A DNA stretch of 41,136 nucleotides from Flavobacteriales bacterium (GTDB taxonomy: Bacteria > Bacteroidota > Bacteroidia > Flavobacteriales_G > JALEGO01): positions 1 through 41,136 of the forward strand of contig JAHDEG010000010.1 of NCBI GenBank assembly GCA_020628935.1. The letters run 5' to 3'. Below are positions 1 to 7,888 of this stretch, piece after piece; position 1 is the first letter of the stretch, and every line of letters starts with the position of its first letter. The notes beneath the pieces are model-generated. The model did not search any database, was not told where the DNA came from, and worked only from the letters and a program-made list of their open reading frames with translations. Position numbers and translations under genes: made by a program.

Positions 1-2450
1 GAAGATTATTAATAAATGAAACAACTACTAATAGAGCTTTTGAAGTTAGAGATAATGCCGATGACCAGGTATTTGCAATTTCTAGTTCAGGAGGCCCAAG
101 AGTACACATAAAAAACACCCCAGCTTTTTCAACACCAGATTACTTAGCAATAACCAGTAGTGGTGGTACTACAGGTGATGTATTTACAATTGATGGTAGT
201 ACTGGTAATGTAGGTATAGGCACGTCTTCCCCAAACTATAATTTAGAAATAAAACATTTACCCCAACTAGGCACATTTGGAATATTAATAGGAAATACGA
301 CTGGGTATGGGGAAACAGTTTTAACAAATACTTATGCCAACAATGATAAAATATCAACGTTCGGACAAAACTACTCATCAGGTAACTATTTTAAAGCAAC
401 TGCCAATTCTAGCAATAGTGATGGGTATTTGACCATGGAGACAAAAGGGCAAGAAAGAGTAAGAATAGATAGTTTAGGAAATGTGGGTATCGGCACAGTA
501 TCGCCAGATGAAAAGCTTCACGTTACAGGTAATGCTAAAATTAATTCAGACATAACTGCAGCAGCGGGGAGACTTAGAATAACTAATTCTGGACCTGAAG
601 CTGTTTTAGAAGCTAAGTTGGAAAGGTTATCTATTAAAACCAAAGATCTTTCTGGCAACATGGTAAAAAGGCTATTATTCCAAGGTAACAGAGATACTGC
701 AGAAGCTTATTTTAGTGATATAAAACTAGGAGTAAACGCTGTTAACCCAACACATTCATTACATGTAAGAGGATCCATAAGAATGGTTGATGGTAACGAA
801 GGCAATAGTAAAATATTAGTGTCCGATTCAAACGGTGTTGGTAGTTGGCAAAACGCAAGCTCTGCAGGATTAAATGGCATTTATGGTGGAGACGGAACTG
901 CTCCAAGTGATGTTGATGTTACAATTACCGACAATATTAATTTTGATGCTAACACCATTTTTATTGATGGTACTAATAATGAGGTTGGAATTGGTACAGA
1001 TAATCCTTCTTCTGTATTAACTATTAAGAAAAACAACGGTGCCTTTGTTGATATAGTAGACAATGCTGTAGGTACTTCAGCTGCTCCAAATAAATTTGGT
1101 TTAAGATTTTATGGATACGGAAATGAAGAAAAAGGTGCCATATACGCTCTTGACGAAAGCTCAAATTTTAGTAGGGGTCAACTAGCATTTTACACTAAAG
1201 AAAATGGAGCTGGGGTAGTAACAGAAAAAATGAGATTAAACCACGATGGTAATTTGGGTATCGGAACAACTTCGCCTGCCTACAAACTACATATAGTTGA
1301 ACCTAGCACAAGTACCAAAGCCATGTTTGAAACAGGGATTGGTGTAGGAGCTGATGCTGATATAACAGTTAAGGGATCAAGAACTGGTTCTACTTCTGTA
1401 AATATAGCTTCACTTTCTTTAAGCAATTATGATGCTAATGAAGCTGGAGGCACTGAATACAAATTAGGTATGATTGGGGCAGGCATGGAAGATATGAGTG
1501 GACAAACTGGCTATTTGAGGTTTTATACCAATGAAGGGGCGGCTTTAAAGGAAAGGATAAGAATTAACAAAAATGGTTTGATAGGTATAGGCACTACTGA
1601 CCCTAAATACTTATTACACATTCATACTAATGGCTCTTATAAAAACTCAAGAATACTTTTTACAGGGCCGGTTGATAGAAAAAATTACATAGGTCTTGAC
1701 GATGATGCAGATGAGTTATTAATATCTGCAGATGAAGCAAGTGCTGGATCTAATTCTCACATTTCACTTAAAGTAGATAGTTCTGAAATAATGAGACTAA
1801 TTGACAATAAGGTTGGCATTGGAACAGACGATCCAGCAGCAATCTTACACATTAAAGGCAGTGGCGATAAATTTATAATGGAAAACACTGGCACTACTGC
1901 TTTAGGTAGAATTATTAAGGGATCAGGAGCCTACTTTTTATCGACAAATATAAGAGAGTATTCTCCATTTACTCAAGATGATGTTACAGAACCTTCATGG
2001 TCACTACACCTAAGTGAGGCTTTAGATGTAATGAAATTCATACATTACGATGCAGGATCTATAACTCCAGAAATTCAAATGCAAATAAATGGTGTCACTG
2101 GTAATGTGGGTATTGGCACAACCGATCCAAAAGCAAAACTAGATATAGATGGATCTATCGCTTTGGCTATAAAAAACATAACTTCAACATATACAATTAC
2201 TAACTCTGACCACACAATTTTAGCGGATGCTACATCGGGGGGGTACAATGTTACTTTGCCGAGTGCTGCTTCAAACAACGGGGTAATTTACATCATAAAA
2301 AAAATTGATGGTAGTGTAAATGAAGTTAGAGTATTACCTCCGGGAGGGCAAACTTTAGATAGTGGAGGATCGCAATCTCTTACCGCACCAAATGATGGTA
2401 TTCAAGTACAATCTGATGGTAGTAATTGGTATATTATAGCAAAAATATAG
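1..2450 (+). CDS. GIGT-repeat fibre-like surface protein, 5' partial
   Basis: The reading frame is open from base 3 with no start, so the gene begins before the window; 815 residues are visible. The protein carries at least seven copies of a GNVGIGTxxPxxxLHI motif (first near 210, then 487, 987, 1255, 1585, 1815 and 2105), separated by variable stretches of 60-120 residues. This pattern is typical of tail-fibre-like beta-helical proteins, which are common in Bacteroidota genomes both inside and outside prophages. The last 90 residues form a small beta-rich module (YNVTLPSAASNNGVIYIIKK, then an ending in SNWYIIAKI). No S74 chaperone-type autocleavage domain follows. No phage structural gene is next to it, so a host surface fibre is as likely as a phage part. 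The ATG/TTG near 429-435 is internal, not the start. Family resemblance is firm; the function is inferred. Confidence 0.8.
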   Translation, partial: RLLINETTTNRAFEVRDNADDQVFAISSSGGPRVHIKNTPAFSTPDYLAITSSGGTTGDVFTIDGSTGNVGIGTSSPNYNLEIKHLPQLGTFGILIGNTTGYGETVLTNTYANNDKISTFGQNYSSGNYFKATANSSNSDGYLTMETKGQERVRIDSLGNVGIGTVSPDEKLHVTGNAKINSDITAAAGRLRITNSGPEAVLEAKLERLSIKTKDLSGNMVKRLLFQGNRDTAEAYFSDIKLGVNAVNPTHSLHVRGSIRMVDGNEGNSKILVSDSNGVGSWQNASSAGLNGIYGGDGTAPSDVDVTITDNINFDANTIFIDGTNNEVGIGTDNPSSVLTIKKNNGAFVDIVDNAVGTSAAPNKFGLRFYGYGNEEKGAIYALDESSNFSRGQLAFYTKENGAGVVTEKMRLNHDGNLGIGTTSPAYKLHIVEPSTSTKAMFETGIGVGADADITVKGSRTGSTSVNIASLSLSNYDANEAGGTEYKLGMIGAGMEDMSGQTGYLRFYTNEGAALKERIRINKNGLIGIGTTDPKYLLHIHTNGSYKNSRILFTGPVDRKNYIGLDDDADELLISADEASAGSNSHISLKVDSSEIMRLIDNKVGIGTDDPAAILHIKGSGDKFIMENTGTTALGRIIKGSGAYFLSTNIREYSPFTQDDVTEPSWSLHLSEALDVMKFIHYDAGSITPEIQMQINGVTGNVGIGTTDPKAKLDIDGSIALAIKNITSTYTITNSDHTILADATSGGYNVTLPSAASNNGVIYIIKKIDGSVNEVRVLPPGGQTLDSGGSQSLTAPNDGIQVQSDGSNWYIIAKI

Positions 2451-2469
2451 TTCAATAATATTTTATAAA

Positions 2470-3549
2470 CTATGCTTTTTTTACAAATTCTTCCCATGCA
2501 GACTTAACCATTTTATTGGTATACTCTTCAAAAAAATAAGCCCCAGAAGCTGGGGCTTTAACTGCATCTAAAAAAGATTCTTCCTTTAATACGTGTAACA
2601 CATTTAAAGAAATTCTTTCAGCAAATTCATTATCAACTTTAGCGCTGTTCGTGTTAAAAGAACGAATATGTAATACATCAACAGAGCCTAAAATAGCTGA
2701 AGTTGCCTGTGTTGTTTGTCTTAATATGTTATTGTAGGCATTTTCGCCTTCCTCATACATATCAACACTATACTTTGCGGTTAAATGAATATAAGTACTG
2801 CAATTGTGCTCTGGTGCGTAAGCATTAATAAACGCTGCCCAACAAATGCGTAGTGCTCTTACAAACACTAATGAATCAAAAAAATTAGTACTTACAGAAA
2901 CTGTAATACCAAAATGTTTAGATAGTTCGTCTATACTAAATTCGCTTCCTTCAAATGAATCAATGTTTTTTTTAGCCTGATTTAATATAGATGCAATTAC
3001 TTCTGATGAGCTTAATGCAGTGTTTACCTCCTCCAAAACAAAACATCTAAAATTTTTAAATACTGGAGGTATAGTAGTAAGCGTATAATTGTGAATTTTT
3101 AAAGATCCTGTTAGGCTACACCATTTTAAATTAGAAGCTTCAACAGCTTTAGTAAAGGAAACGAAAACATCGTATGAAATGAATACTAAGTCAAGCTGAA
3201 TATATGCTAACACTACTTCTTTAAAAATAGTATTTAATTCCTCAATACTAACAGCATCAGACAGCTCTAATTCAATGACATTAACACCTCTGTTTAAAGC
3301 GAATAGTATACTTTTGTTTAATTTGCTAATATCAGAATTTACAATAAATGATCGTTTAATTTTAACTGGTTCGCTTGGAGTTAAAATAGCTACTTCCCTC
3401 CTATCCTGTTCTTTTTTGTAATAAGGCTGTAATACAAAACCGTTATTTGTTTTAATATTTAACTCATCTAACGGTTTACCTTTAAGTTCTTTTTCAGCTT
3501 GTTTTTTCCAGCTATCCGTACTTAAATCTTTCGGAAACTTTTCAAACAT
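2470..3549 (-). CDS. mutA: methylmalonyl-CoA mutase small (beta) subunit, MutA-like
   Basis: This 359-residue protein resembles the small subunit of heterodimeric methylmalonyl-CoA mutase, which with MutB interconverts methylmalonyl-CoA and succinyl-CoA in the cytoplasm. The N-terminus (FPKDLSTDSWKKQAEKELKG) and the C-terminal barrel end (KAPASGAYFFEEYTNKMVKS) match the family. It is shorter than the usual 450-620 residues and lacks the C-terminal B12-like domain; the small subunit is non-catalytic, so this may be tolerated. It is the last gene of an operon, 11 nt after the ftsB-like gene, and converges with the upstream fibre gene. The large subunit mutB is not in the window. The family call is likely; activity cannot be judged here. 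Confidence 0.8.
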   Translation of the reverse strand: MFEKFPKDLSTDSWKKQAEKELKGKPLDELNIKTNNGFVLQPYYKKEQDRREVAILTPSEPVKIKRSFIVNSDISKLNKSILFALNRGVNVIELELSDAVSIEELNTIFKEVVLAYIQLDLVFISYDVFVSFTKAVEASNLKWCSLTGSLKIHNYTLTTIPPVFKNFRCFVLEEVNTALSSSEVIASILNQAKKNIDSFEGSEFSIDELSKHFGITVSVSTNFFDSLVFVRALRICWAAFINAYAPEHNCSTYIHLTAKYSVDMYEEGENAYNNILRQTTQATSAILGSVDVLHIRSFNTNSAKVDNEFAERISLNVLHVLKEESFLDAVKAPASGAYFFEEYTNKMVKSAWEEFVKKA

Positions 3550-3560
3550 AAATACGGCTA

Positions 3561-3866
3561 TTAGGGTTTAGTTATAATAAAAATATCTTCATCCTCACGC
3601 TTCATAAAATAGTTTTCTCGAGCAAATTTTTCAACTGCATATATATCTGAGTTTAGCTGCTCTACTTGCGATTTTGTGGCTTCAATTTCCTTTAAATAAT
3701 AGGTTTTATCGTCCTTCATTTTATTTAAATCGGTTTTTAATCGGTAAATAGTTCTCAAATTATACTGATCAAAAAAAGCCATCCAAATTATAAACATAAG
3801 CACCGTTAACCAGTACTTATGTTTAAATAATACATCTCTAGAAAAATATTTTTTAAAAAAAGACAA
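3561..3866 (-). CDS. FtsB/DivIC-like septum formation initiator
   Basis: A 101-residue single-pass membrane protein. A short basic N-terminus is followed by one hydrophobic segment (about residues 18-34, WLTVLMFIIWMAFFDQ), then a charged coiled coil (about 40-80) and a short conserved end (VEKFARENYFMKREDEDIF). This is the layout of the FtsB/DivIC family, a small divisome component that pairs with FtsL and FtsQ/DivIB to activate septal wall synthesis. The motif ARExYxMK is a family hallmark. It lies 3 nt after pruA and 11 nt before the mutA-like gene, so it should be co-transcribed with them. The metabolic neighbours say nothing about its role. Whether it is the only FtsB homologue of the genome cannot be seen. 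Confidence 0.88.
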   Translation of the reverse strand: MSFFKKYFSRDVLFKHKYWLTVLMFIIWMAFFDQYNLRTIYRLKTDLNKMKDDKTYYLKEIEATKSQVEQLNSDIYAVEKFARENYFMKREDEDIFIITKP

Positions 3867-3869
3867 TAC

Positions 3870-5501
3870 TTATGATTCTTGTAAAAATGGGTATCTATAA
3901 TCTGTAGCTGGAACCAACGTTTCTTTAATTGTACGAGGAGAAACCCAACGTAATAAATTTAAATAAGAACCTGCTTTATCATTGGTACCAGAACCTCTTC
4001 CGCCACCAAATGGTTGCTGACCAACTACTGCTCCGGTTGGCTTATCGTTTATGTAAAAATTACCTGCGCTATGAGCTAGTTTTTTAGTAGCCAAATCAAT
4101 AATATACCTATCCTGCGCAAAAACAGCACCTGTTAAAGCGTAATCTGATGTTTTATCTGCTATATCTAAAATTTCTTCAAATTTGTTTTCATCATACACG
4201 TAAATAGTAAGTACTGGTCCGAAAATTTCTTCGCACATTGTTCTGTACTTCGGGTTTGTGGTTAATAAAATAGTAGGCTCAATAAAGTAACCTTCTTCTT
4301 TACTAAAATTGCCCCCTGCAATTACTTCAACCTCATTAGAGTTTTTAGCTTCAGTTATAAAACTTGTTATTTTATCAAATGCTTTTTCATCAATAACTGC
4401 ATTTATAAAATTGGTGAAATCTTCGGTTGTTCCCATTTTAAAGGTTTTTAAATCCTCTAACACATATCCTTTTACTTCCTCCCAAATATTACTCGCTATA
4501 TAAGCTCTGGAAGCCGCTGAACATTTTTGCCCCTGAAATTCAAAAGCACCTCTACTAATACCTGTTGCTACTGCTTTAGGTAGGGCCGATTTATGAGCAA
4601 TTATAAAATCTTTACCTCCAGTTTCGCCTACAATACGAGGGTAAGAACGGTATTTATCTAAATTCTGACCAATTGTTTTCCAAATGGTTTTAAATACGGC
4701 AGTTGATCCTGTAAAATGAATACCTGCAAACTCAGGATGATTAAACACTACATCACCAGCTGCTGGTCCGTCACAATACACCATATTAATTACACCATCT
4801 GGCACACCTGCTTCTTTAAAAATATCCATCACTACTTTGGCTGAATATACTTGCGTATCGGCTGGTTTCCAAACAATAGTATTCCCCATCATTGCGGCAG
4901 ATGCTGGTAAATTACCTGCTATAGCTGTAAAGTTAAATGGTGTAATTGCAAATACAAACCCTTCTAACGGACGATACTCCACCCTATTCCATAAACCTGG
5001 TGGAGAATATGGCTGATCTTTATAAATCTGCGCCATATAATGCACATTAAAACGTAAAAAATCGGCAAACTCGCATGCTGCGTCAATTTCTGCTTGAAAT
5101 GCATTTTTAGACTGTGCTAACATGGTAGCTGCATTAATTTTAGCTCTGTATGGGCCTGCTACTAAATCGGCTGCTTTTAAAAAAATACTTGCTCTATGTT
5201 CCCAACTTAAGTTTTCCCAATCTTTTTTTGCATCTAAAGCTGCTTTAATTGCGCTTTCTACATGTGTTTTATCACCATTATGAAAATGACCTAACACATG
5301 TTTATGCTCATGAGGAGGATTCATTTCTACTAAATTATTTGTTCTTACCTCCTCACTACCTATGTACATTGGCACATCAACCTTAGTGCTTTTCATTTCT
5401 TTTAGGGCAACTTTTAAGGCAAGCTTTTCGGCTGTACCTGGCGCGTAACTTAAAATAGGTTCGTTTATTGGAGTTGGTATATTGTAATTTCCTTTAGGCA
5501 T
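3870..5501 (-). CDS. pruA: L-glutamate gamma-semialdehyde (1-pyrroline-5-carboxylate) dehydrogenase
   Basis: A 543-residue aldehyde dehydrogenase of the PruA/P5CDH type. It oxidises glutamate-5-semialdehyde to glutamate with NAD+ as the second step of proline breakdown. The catalytic Cys is visible at about residue 327 (FQGQKCSAASRA) and the general-base Glu at about 293 (VGETGGKDF); the cofactor region TPFNFTAIAGN and the C-terminal PFGGGRGSGTNDKAG also fit. It is the single-domain form, not the PutA fusion, so a separate proline dehydrogenase should exist elsewhere. The ATG at 5501 gives the N-terminus MPKGNYNIPTPINEP, normal for the Bacteroidota form. It is the first gene of the pruA-ftsB-mutA operon, and a TAnnTTTG box lies 23 nt upstream of the start. 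Confidence 0.95.
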   Translation of the reverse strand: MPKGNYNIPTPINEPILSYAPGTAEKLALKVALKEMKSTKVDVPMYIGSEEVRTNNLVEMNPPHEHKHVLGHFHNGDKTHVESAIKAALDAKKDWENLSWEHRASIFLKAADLVAGPYRAKINAATMLAQSKNAFQAEIDAACEFADFLRFNVHYMAQIYKDQPYSPPGLWNRVEYRPLEGFVFAITPFNFTAIAGNLPASAAMMGNTIVWKPADTQVYSAKVVMDIFKEAGVPDGVINMVYCDGPAAGDVVFNHPEFAGIHFTGSTAVFKTIWKTIGQNLDKYRSYPRIVGETGGKDFIIAHKSALPKAVATGISRGAFEFQGQKCSAASRAYIASNIWEEVKGYVLEDLKTFKMGTTEDFTNFINAVIDEKAFDKITSFITEAKNSNEVEVIAGGNFSKEEGYFIEPTILLTTNPKYRTMCEEIFGPVLTIYVYDENKFEEILDIADKTSDYALTGAVFAQDRYIIDLATKKLAHSAGNFYINDKPTGAVVGQQPFGGGRGSGTNDKAGSYLNLLRWVSPRTIKETLVPATDYRYPFLQES

Positions 5502-5524
5502 GGTAGTTCAGTTTTTAATTACTG

Positions 5525-5532
5525 CAAAATTA
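5525..5532 (-). promoter_or_regulatory. candidate promoter -7 box for pruA operon
   Basis: On the minus strand the sequence reads TAATTTTG, an exact match to the Bacteroidota -7 consensus TAnnTTTG, 23 nt before the pruA ATG. The -33 TTG element is poor, so the call rests on the -7 box and its position. Confidence 0.45.
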
Positions 5533-5732
5533 CAGAAATGAAAGATAGAATACCATTTTTATATCTTTTAAATATTAAATAAAGTGGTTTAAACTTTACA
5601 AGTATAATTTTCTTACACCTGTGCATATGCGAAAGTACAGAAGCTGAATGTATCAGGCTGAATTATGCTTAAGGTAAACCTAAATTATTAATGCCATTAG
5701 TATTTCGGAATTGAAGATATTATAGTAAAAAA

Positions 5733-6380
5733 TTATTTAGTGTTATGGTTATTTATTGAGTCAAATAAAACTTGAACTTCAAACACTTGACTTTTCCTAA
5801 CATTTGGCACTTGAACCTTTAATAAATATGTTTCAGAATTAAACCGGACAAATTTTTCGAATGTAGAGATCTGATCTAAAACATCTGCTGTACGTAAGTC
5901 TTCTTTCTTTAATTTCATACCTACATCCCAATATACTTGATTAAATGCTGGATAATGATGCTGACTTATATGATCAATAATGGATAGCGGAACAATTAAT
6001 TCGTTATTCAGTATTAAATTTGAAACATCAGTTTCTATTATTGGCTTGTCCTCAAAAAGCCTGACTATGTTCTTCACAAACCAATAAATTCCAATTAATA
6101 TCATACCTAAAAAAATTAAACTCTTTATTTGAAATAACACATTTGCATTTTTGTATAGCAAAAGTCCTCCAAGAAAAATGAATACAGTCCCTGTTAAAAG
6201 CTCCATTGTATATATATACTTACCCCCGTATATTTTTGTGATAAGCACAGAATTACTGGGAGAATTAGACATTTGATTTTGATAAGAATTTTTACTTTTT
6301 TTTAGCTGCGAAAAAGCTATCATAACAAAAACACTCAATACAGTTAGCGAAACTGCAATAGCCGGGATGTAATTATTCAT
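5733..6380 (-). CDS. unknown membrane protein with three membrane segments
   Basis: I do not recognise this 215-residue protein. It has an N-terminal membrane helix (about residues 4-24) and two more close together (about 58-78 and 85-107), followed by a soluble C-terminal domain of about 100 residues rich in beta-type sequence (NLILNNELIVPLSIIDHIS). The layout, a small membrane anchor plus a compact beta domain, resembles the shorter protein at 6941-7435, which also has an 'xLIIxxxxxPxxxI' strand early in its soluble part. A PH-like fold is possible but not shown. The ATG at 6380 gives a sensible signal-anchor start. It is followed by about 230 nt without a gene before pruA. No function is assigned. 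Confidence 0.65.
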   Translation of the reverse strand: MNNYIPAIAVSLTVLSVFVMIAFSQLKKSKNSYQNQMSNSPSNSVLITKIYGGKYIYTMELLTGTVFIFLGGLLLYKNANVLFQIKSLIFLGMILIGIYWFVKNIVRLFEDKPIIETDVSNLILNNELIVPLSIIDHISQHHYPAFNQVYWDVGMKLKKEDLRTADVLDQISTFEKFVRFNSETYLLKVQVPNVRKSQVFEVQVLFDSINNHNTK

Positions 6381-6471
6381 AATTTAAATATTGATCAATT
6401 AATACTAATATTTTTTTGTTTCTTAATTTGAAAATCATTTTTTGAGATCAAGTAATAACAAATTCAAGCAC

Positions 6472-6864
6472 TTATTTCAACAAAAAAGTTTTCCAATCAC
6501 TAGGTATAACAATTGTCTCTTCTGTTTTATAATCAAATGCAACTACAGTAGTTAAACCATGTGCACAAAGCACTGGCTGTTCATCATTATTTTTAATTAC
6601 CTCGTATGATAAATCAAAGCTTTTAGTACCTACTCTACTACACCAAACGTTTACAATAATGTTGTCCCTTCTTAAAATTGGAATTATAAAATCGACTTTT
6701 GCATTGGCTAGTATTATCCCCGTCTTTTTCCAATCGTTATCTGACAAGTGATGATCAAAAAATTGAATTCTTGCTTCCTCAAAAAAACTTAAATAACGAG
6801 CATTATTAACGTGACCGAATGCATCAATATCTGAAAAACGAATGGGAACATTTACACTAAACAT
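6472..6864 (-). CDS. acyl-CoA thioesterase, hotdog fold (4HBT/YbgC-like)
   Basis: A 130-residue single hotdog-fold protein of the 4HBT/YbgC thioesterase family, which hydrolyses acyl-CoA thioesters in the cytoplasm. The N-terminal signature VPIRFSDIDAFGHVNNARYL (about residues 6-25) contains the catalytic-type Asp followed by GHVNNxxYLxFFEEAR, a strong family match. The length is normal. Substrate cannot be read from the sequence; members act on short-chain, aromatic or fatty acyl-CoA. It lies alone, about 90 nt from the membrane protein gene on the same strand and divergent from the gene at 6941, so it is probably transcribed by itself or with 5733-6380. Confidence 0.88.
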   Translation of the reverse strand: MFSVNVPIRFSDIDAFGHVNNARYLSFFEEARIQFFDHHLSDNDWKKTGIILANAKVDFIIPILRRDNIIVNVWCSRVGTKSFDLSYEVIKNNDEQPVLCAHGLTTVVAFDYKTEETIVIPSDWKTFLLK

Positions 6865-6940
6865 TTTTATACTTTTAAAACCTTTTCTACTAAACGAAGT
6901 ATATACTGTTTATGTTACAATTTAATTAATAGTAATATTT

Positions 6941-7435
6941 ATGATAGAAAATTTTTATAGAGACTTTAATAGTCAGTTGTATGCAATAGGGATATTGGTA
7001 TTATTTATCGTTGTTTCCACTGTCTTTTATAGCAAATTTTTTGATGTAAAGTCAGTTATATTAAACAGAAAGTTTTTATTATATCTAACAGCATTTATAC
7101 TATTATGTACATGCTTTAAATCCTATCAGATAAGCAAAAATGAGTCTATTGCGAAAATTATAGATAATCAATTAATTATAGGAGACCATTATCCTATTAA
7201 TATTTCTGAGATAAGCAACATCTACTATCAGAAAGATAAATTTGTAGGAAATCACTGGTATGGAGCAAAAAATTATAATATCGAAATTGTTTTTAAGTCA
7301 GAAAAAGATTTGATTGATTTTAGAAAACTGGAAGGAAGAAAATTTCATACAGGTGATGTTTATGCCATAAGTACTCACCCAATTAAAAACAGCAACGAAT
7401 TTCTCAATAAGATTAAAGCAAGGATCACGGATTAA
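6941..7435 (+). CDS. unknown small membrane protein
   Basis: A 164-residue protein I cannot name. Two hydrophobic segments (about residues 13-32 and 45-62) are followed by a soluble domain of about 95 residues (IDNQLIIGDHYPINISEISN, later KNYNIEIVFKSEKDLIDFRK). The pattern 'membrane pair plus short beta-rich domain' is common in bacterial PH-like membrane proteins, but no motif proves it. It is the only plus-strand gene between 2450 and 10530 and converges with the gene at 7478-7882. The ATG at 6941 is preceded by an AT-rich stretch without a clear promoter match. Confidence 0.6.
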   Translation: MIENFYRDFNSQLYAIGILVLFIVVSTVFYSKFFDVKSVILNRKFLLYLTAFILLCTCFKSYQISKNESIAKIIDNQLIIGDHYPINISEISNIYYQKDKFVGNHWYGAKNYNIEIVFKSEKDLIDFRKLEGRKFHTGDVYAISTHPIKNSNEFLNKIKARITD

Positions 7436-7477
7436 TTAAAATAGTACTCAACATACAACAACTTTTAAAGTAATTAA

Positions 7478-7882
7478 TTAAGCAATAGGGTTAAGAACTA
7501 CACTAAAAACAATTAATGAGCCAGCATCTCTACCATAATGTAATTTCTCTAATGTATCCATTATGTTTTTAGCTCTAAAGTAAGATGTATGTAATTCACT
7601 ATCATCTTTTAAGCACCACTGAATGGTATATGAACTAAATTTTTCTTTATATGTTTTTACATAATCCAACATTTTAAGCAATACATCTTGCTTAGTAAAG
7701 CCTTCTTCACTATGAAATAAAAAGCTTTGTTCATGTTTAGCATTTACAGTTATTAAATTTAAACTTATGCCTGAAGCAGCTTCTTGATAATCAAAAACCA
7801 AGCTATCAGTTGTTAAGCCTAAATAACTTTCTATATTTTGTTGAAGTCTAGATATTTCAATGTCATCCTCCTTTTTAACCAT
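7478..7882 (-). CDS. unknown soluble protein downstream of the polysaccharide gene
   Basis: A 134-residue protein with no signal peptide or membrane segment; I do not recognise it. The sequence looks like a compact alpha/beta domain (SLNLITVNAKHEQSFLFHSE, then LLKMLDYVKTYKEKFSSYTI) with a hydrophobic end (GSLIVFSVVLNPIA). It starts 6 nt after the stop of the sugar dehydratase gene on the same strand, so the two are very likely one transcript. That placement does not by itself say it acts in polysaccharide synthesis. Confidence 0.65.
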   Translation of the reverse strand: MVKKEDDIEISRLQQNIESYLGLTTDSLVFDYQEAASGISLNLITVNAKHEQSFLFHSEEGFTKQDVLLKMLDYVKTYKEKFSSYTIQWCLKDDSELHTSYFRAKNIMDTLEKLHYGRDAGSLIVFSVVLNPIA

Positions 7883-7888
7883 TTTTTG

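Noticed and set aside
1-2450. Prophage call for the fibre-like gene
   Set aside because: No other phage gene is visible in the flanking 5 kb; GIGT-repeat proteins are also common outside prophages in Bacteroidota.
2451-2480. Terminator between the fibre gene and the mutA-like gene
   Set aside because: Only a 6-bp stem (ATAGTT / AACTAT) with a long loop; too weak to call.
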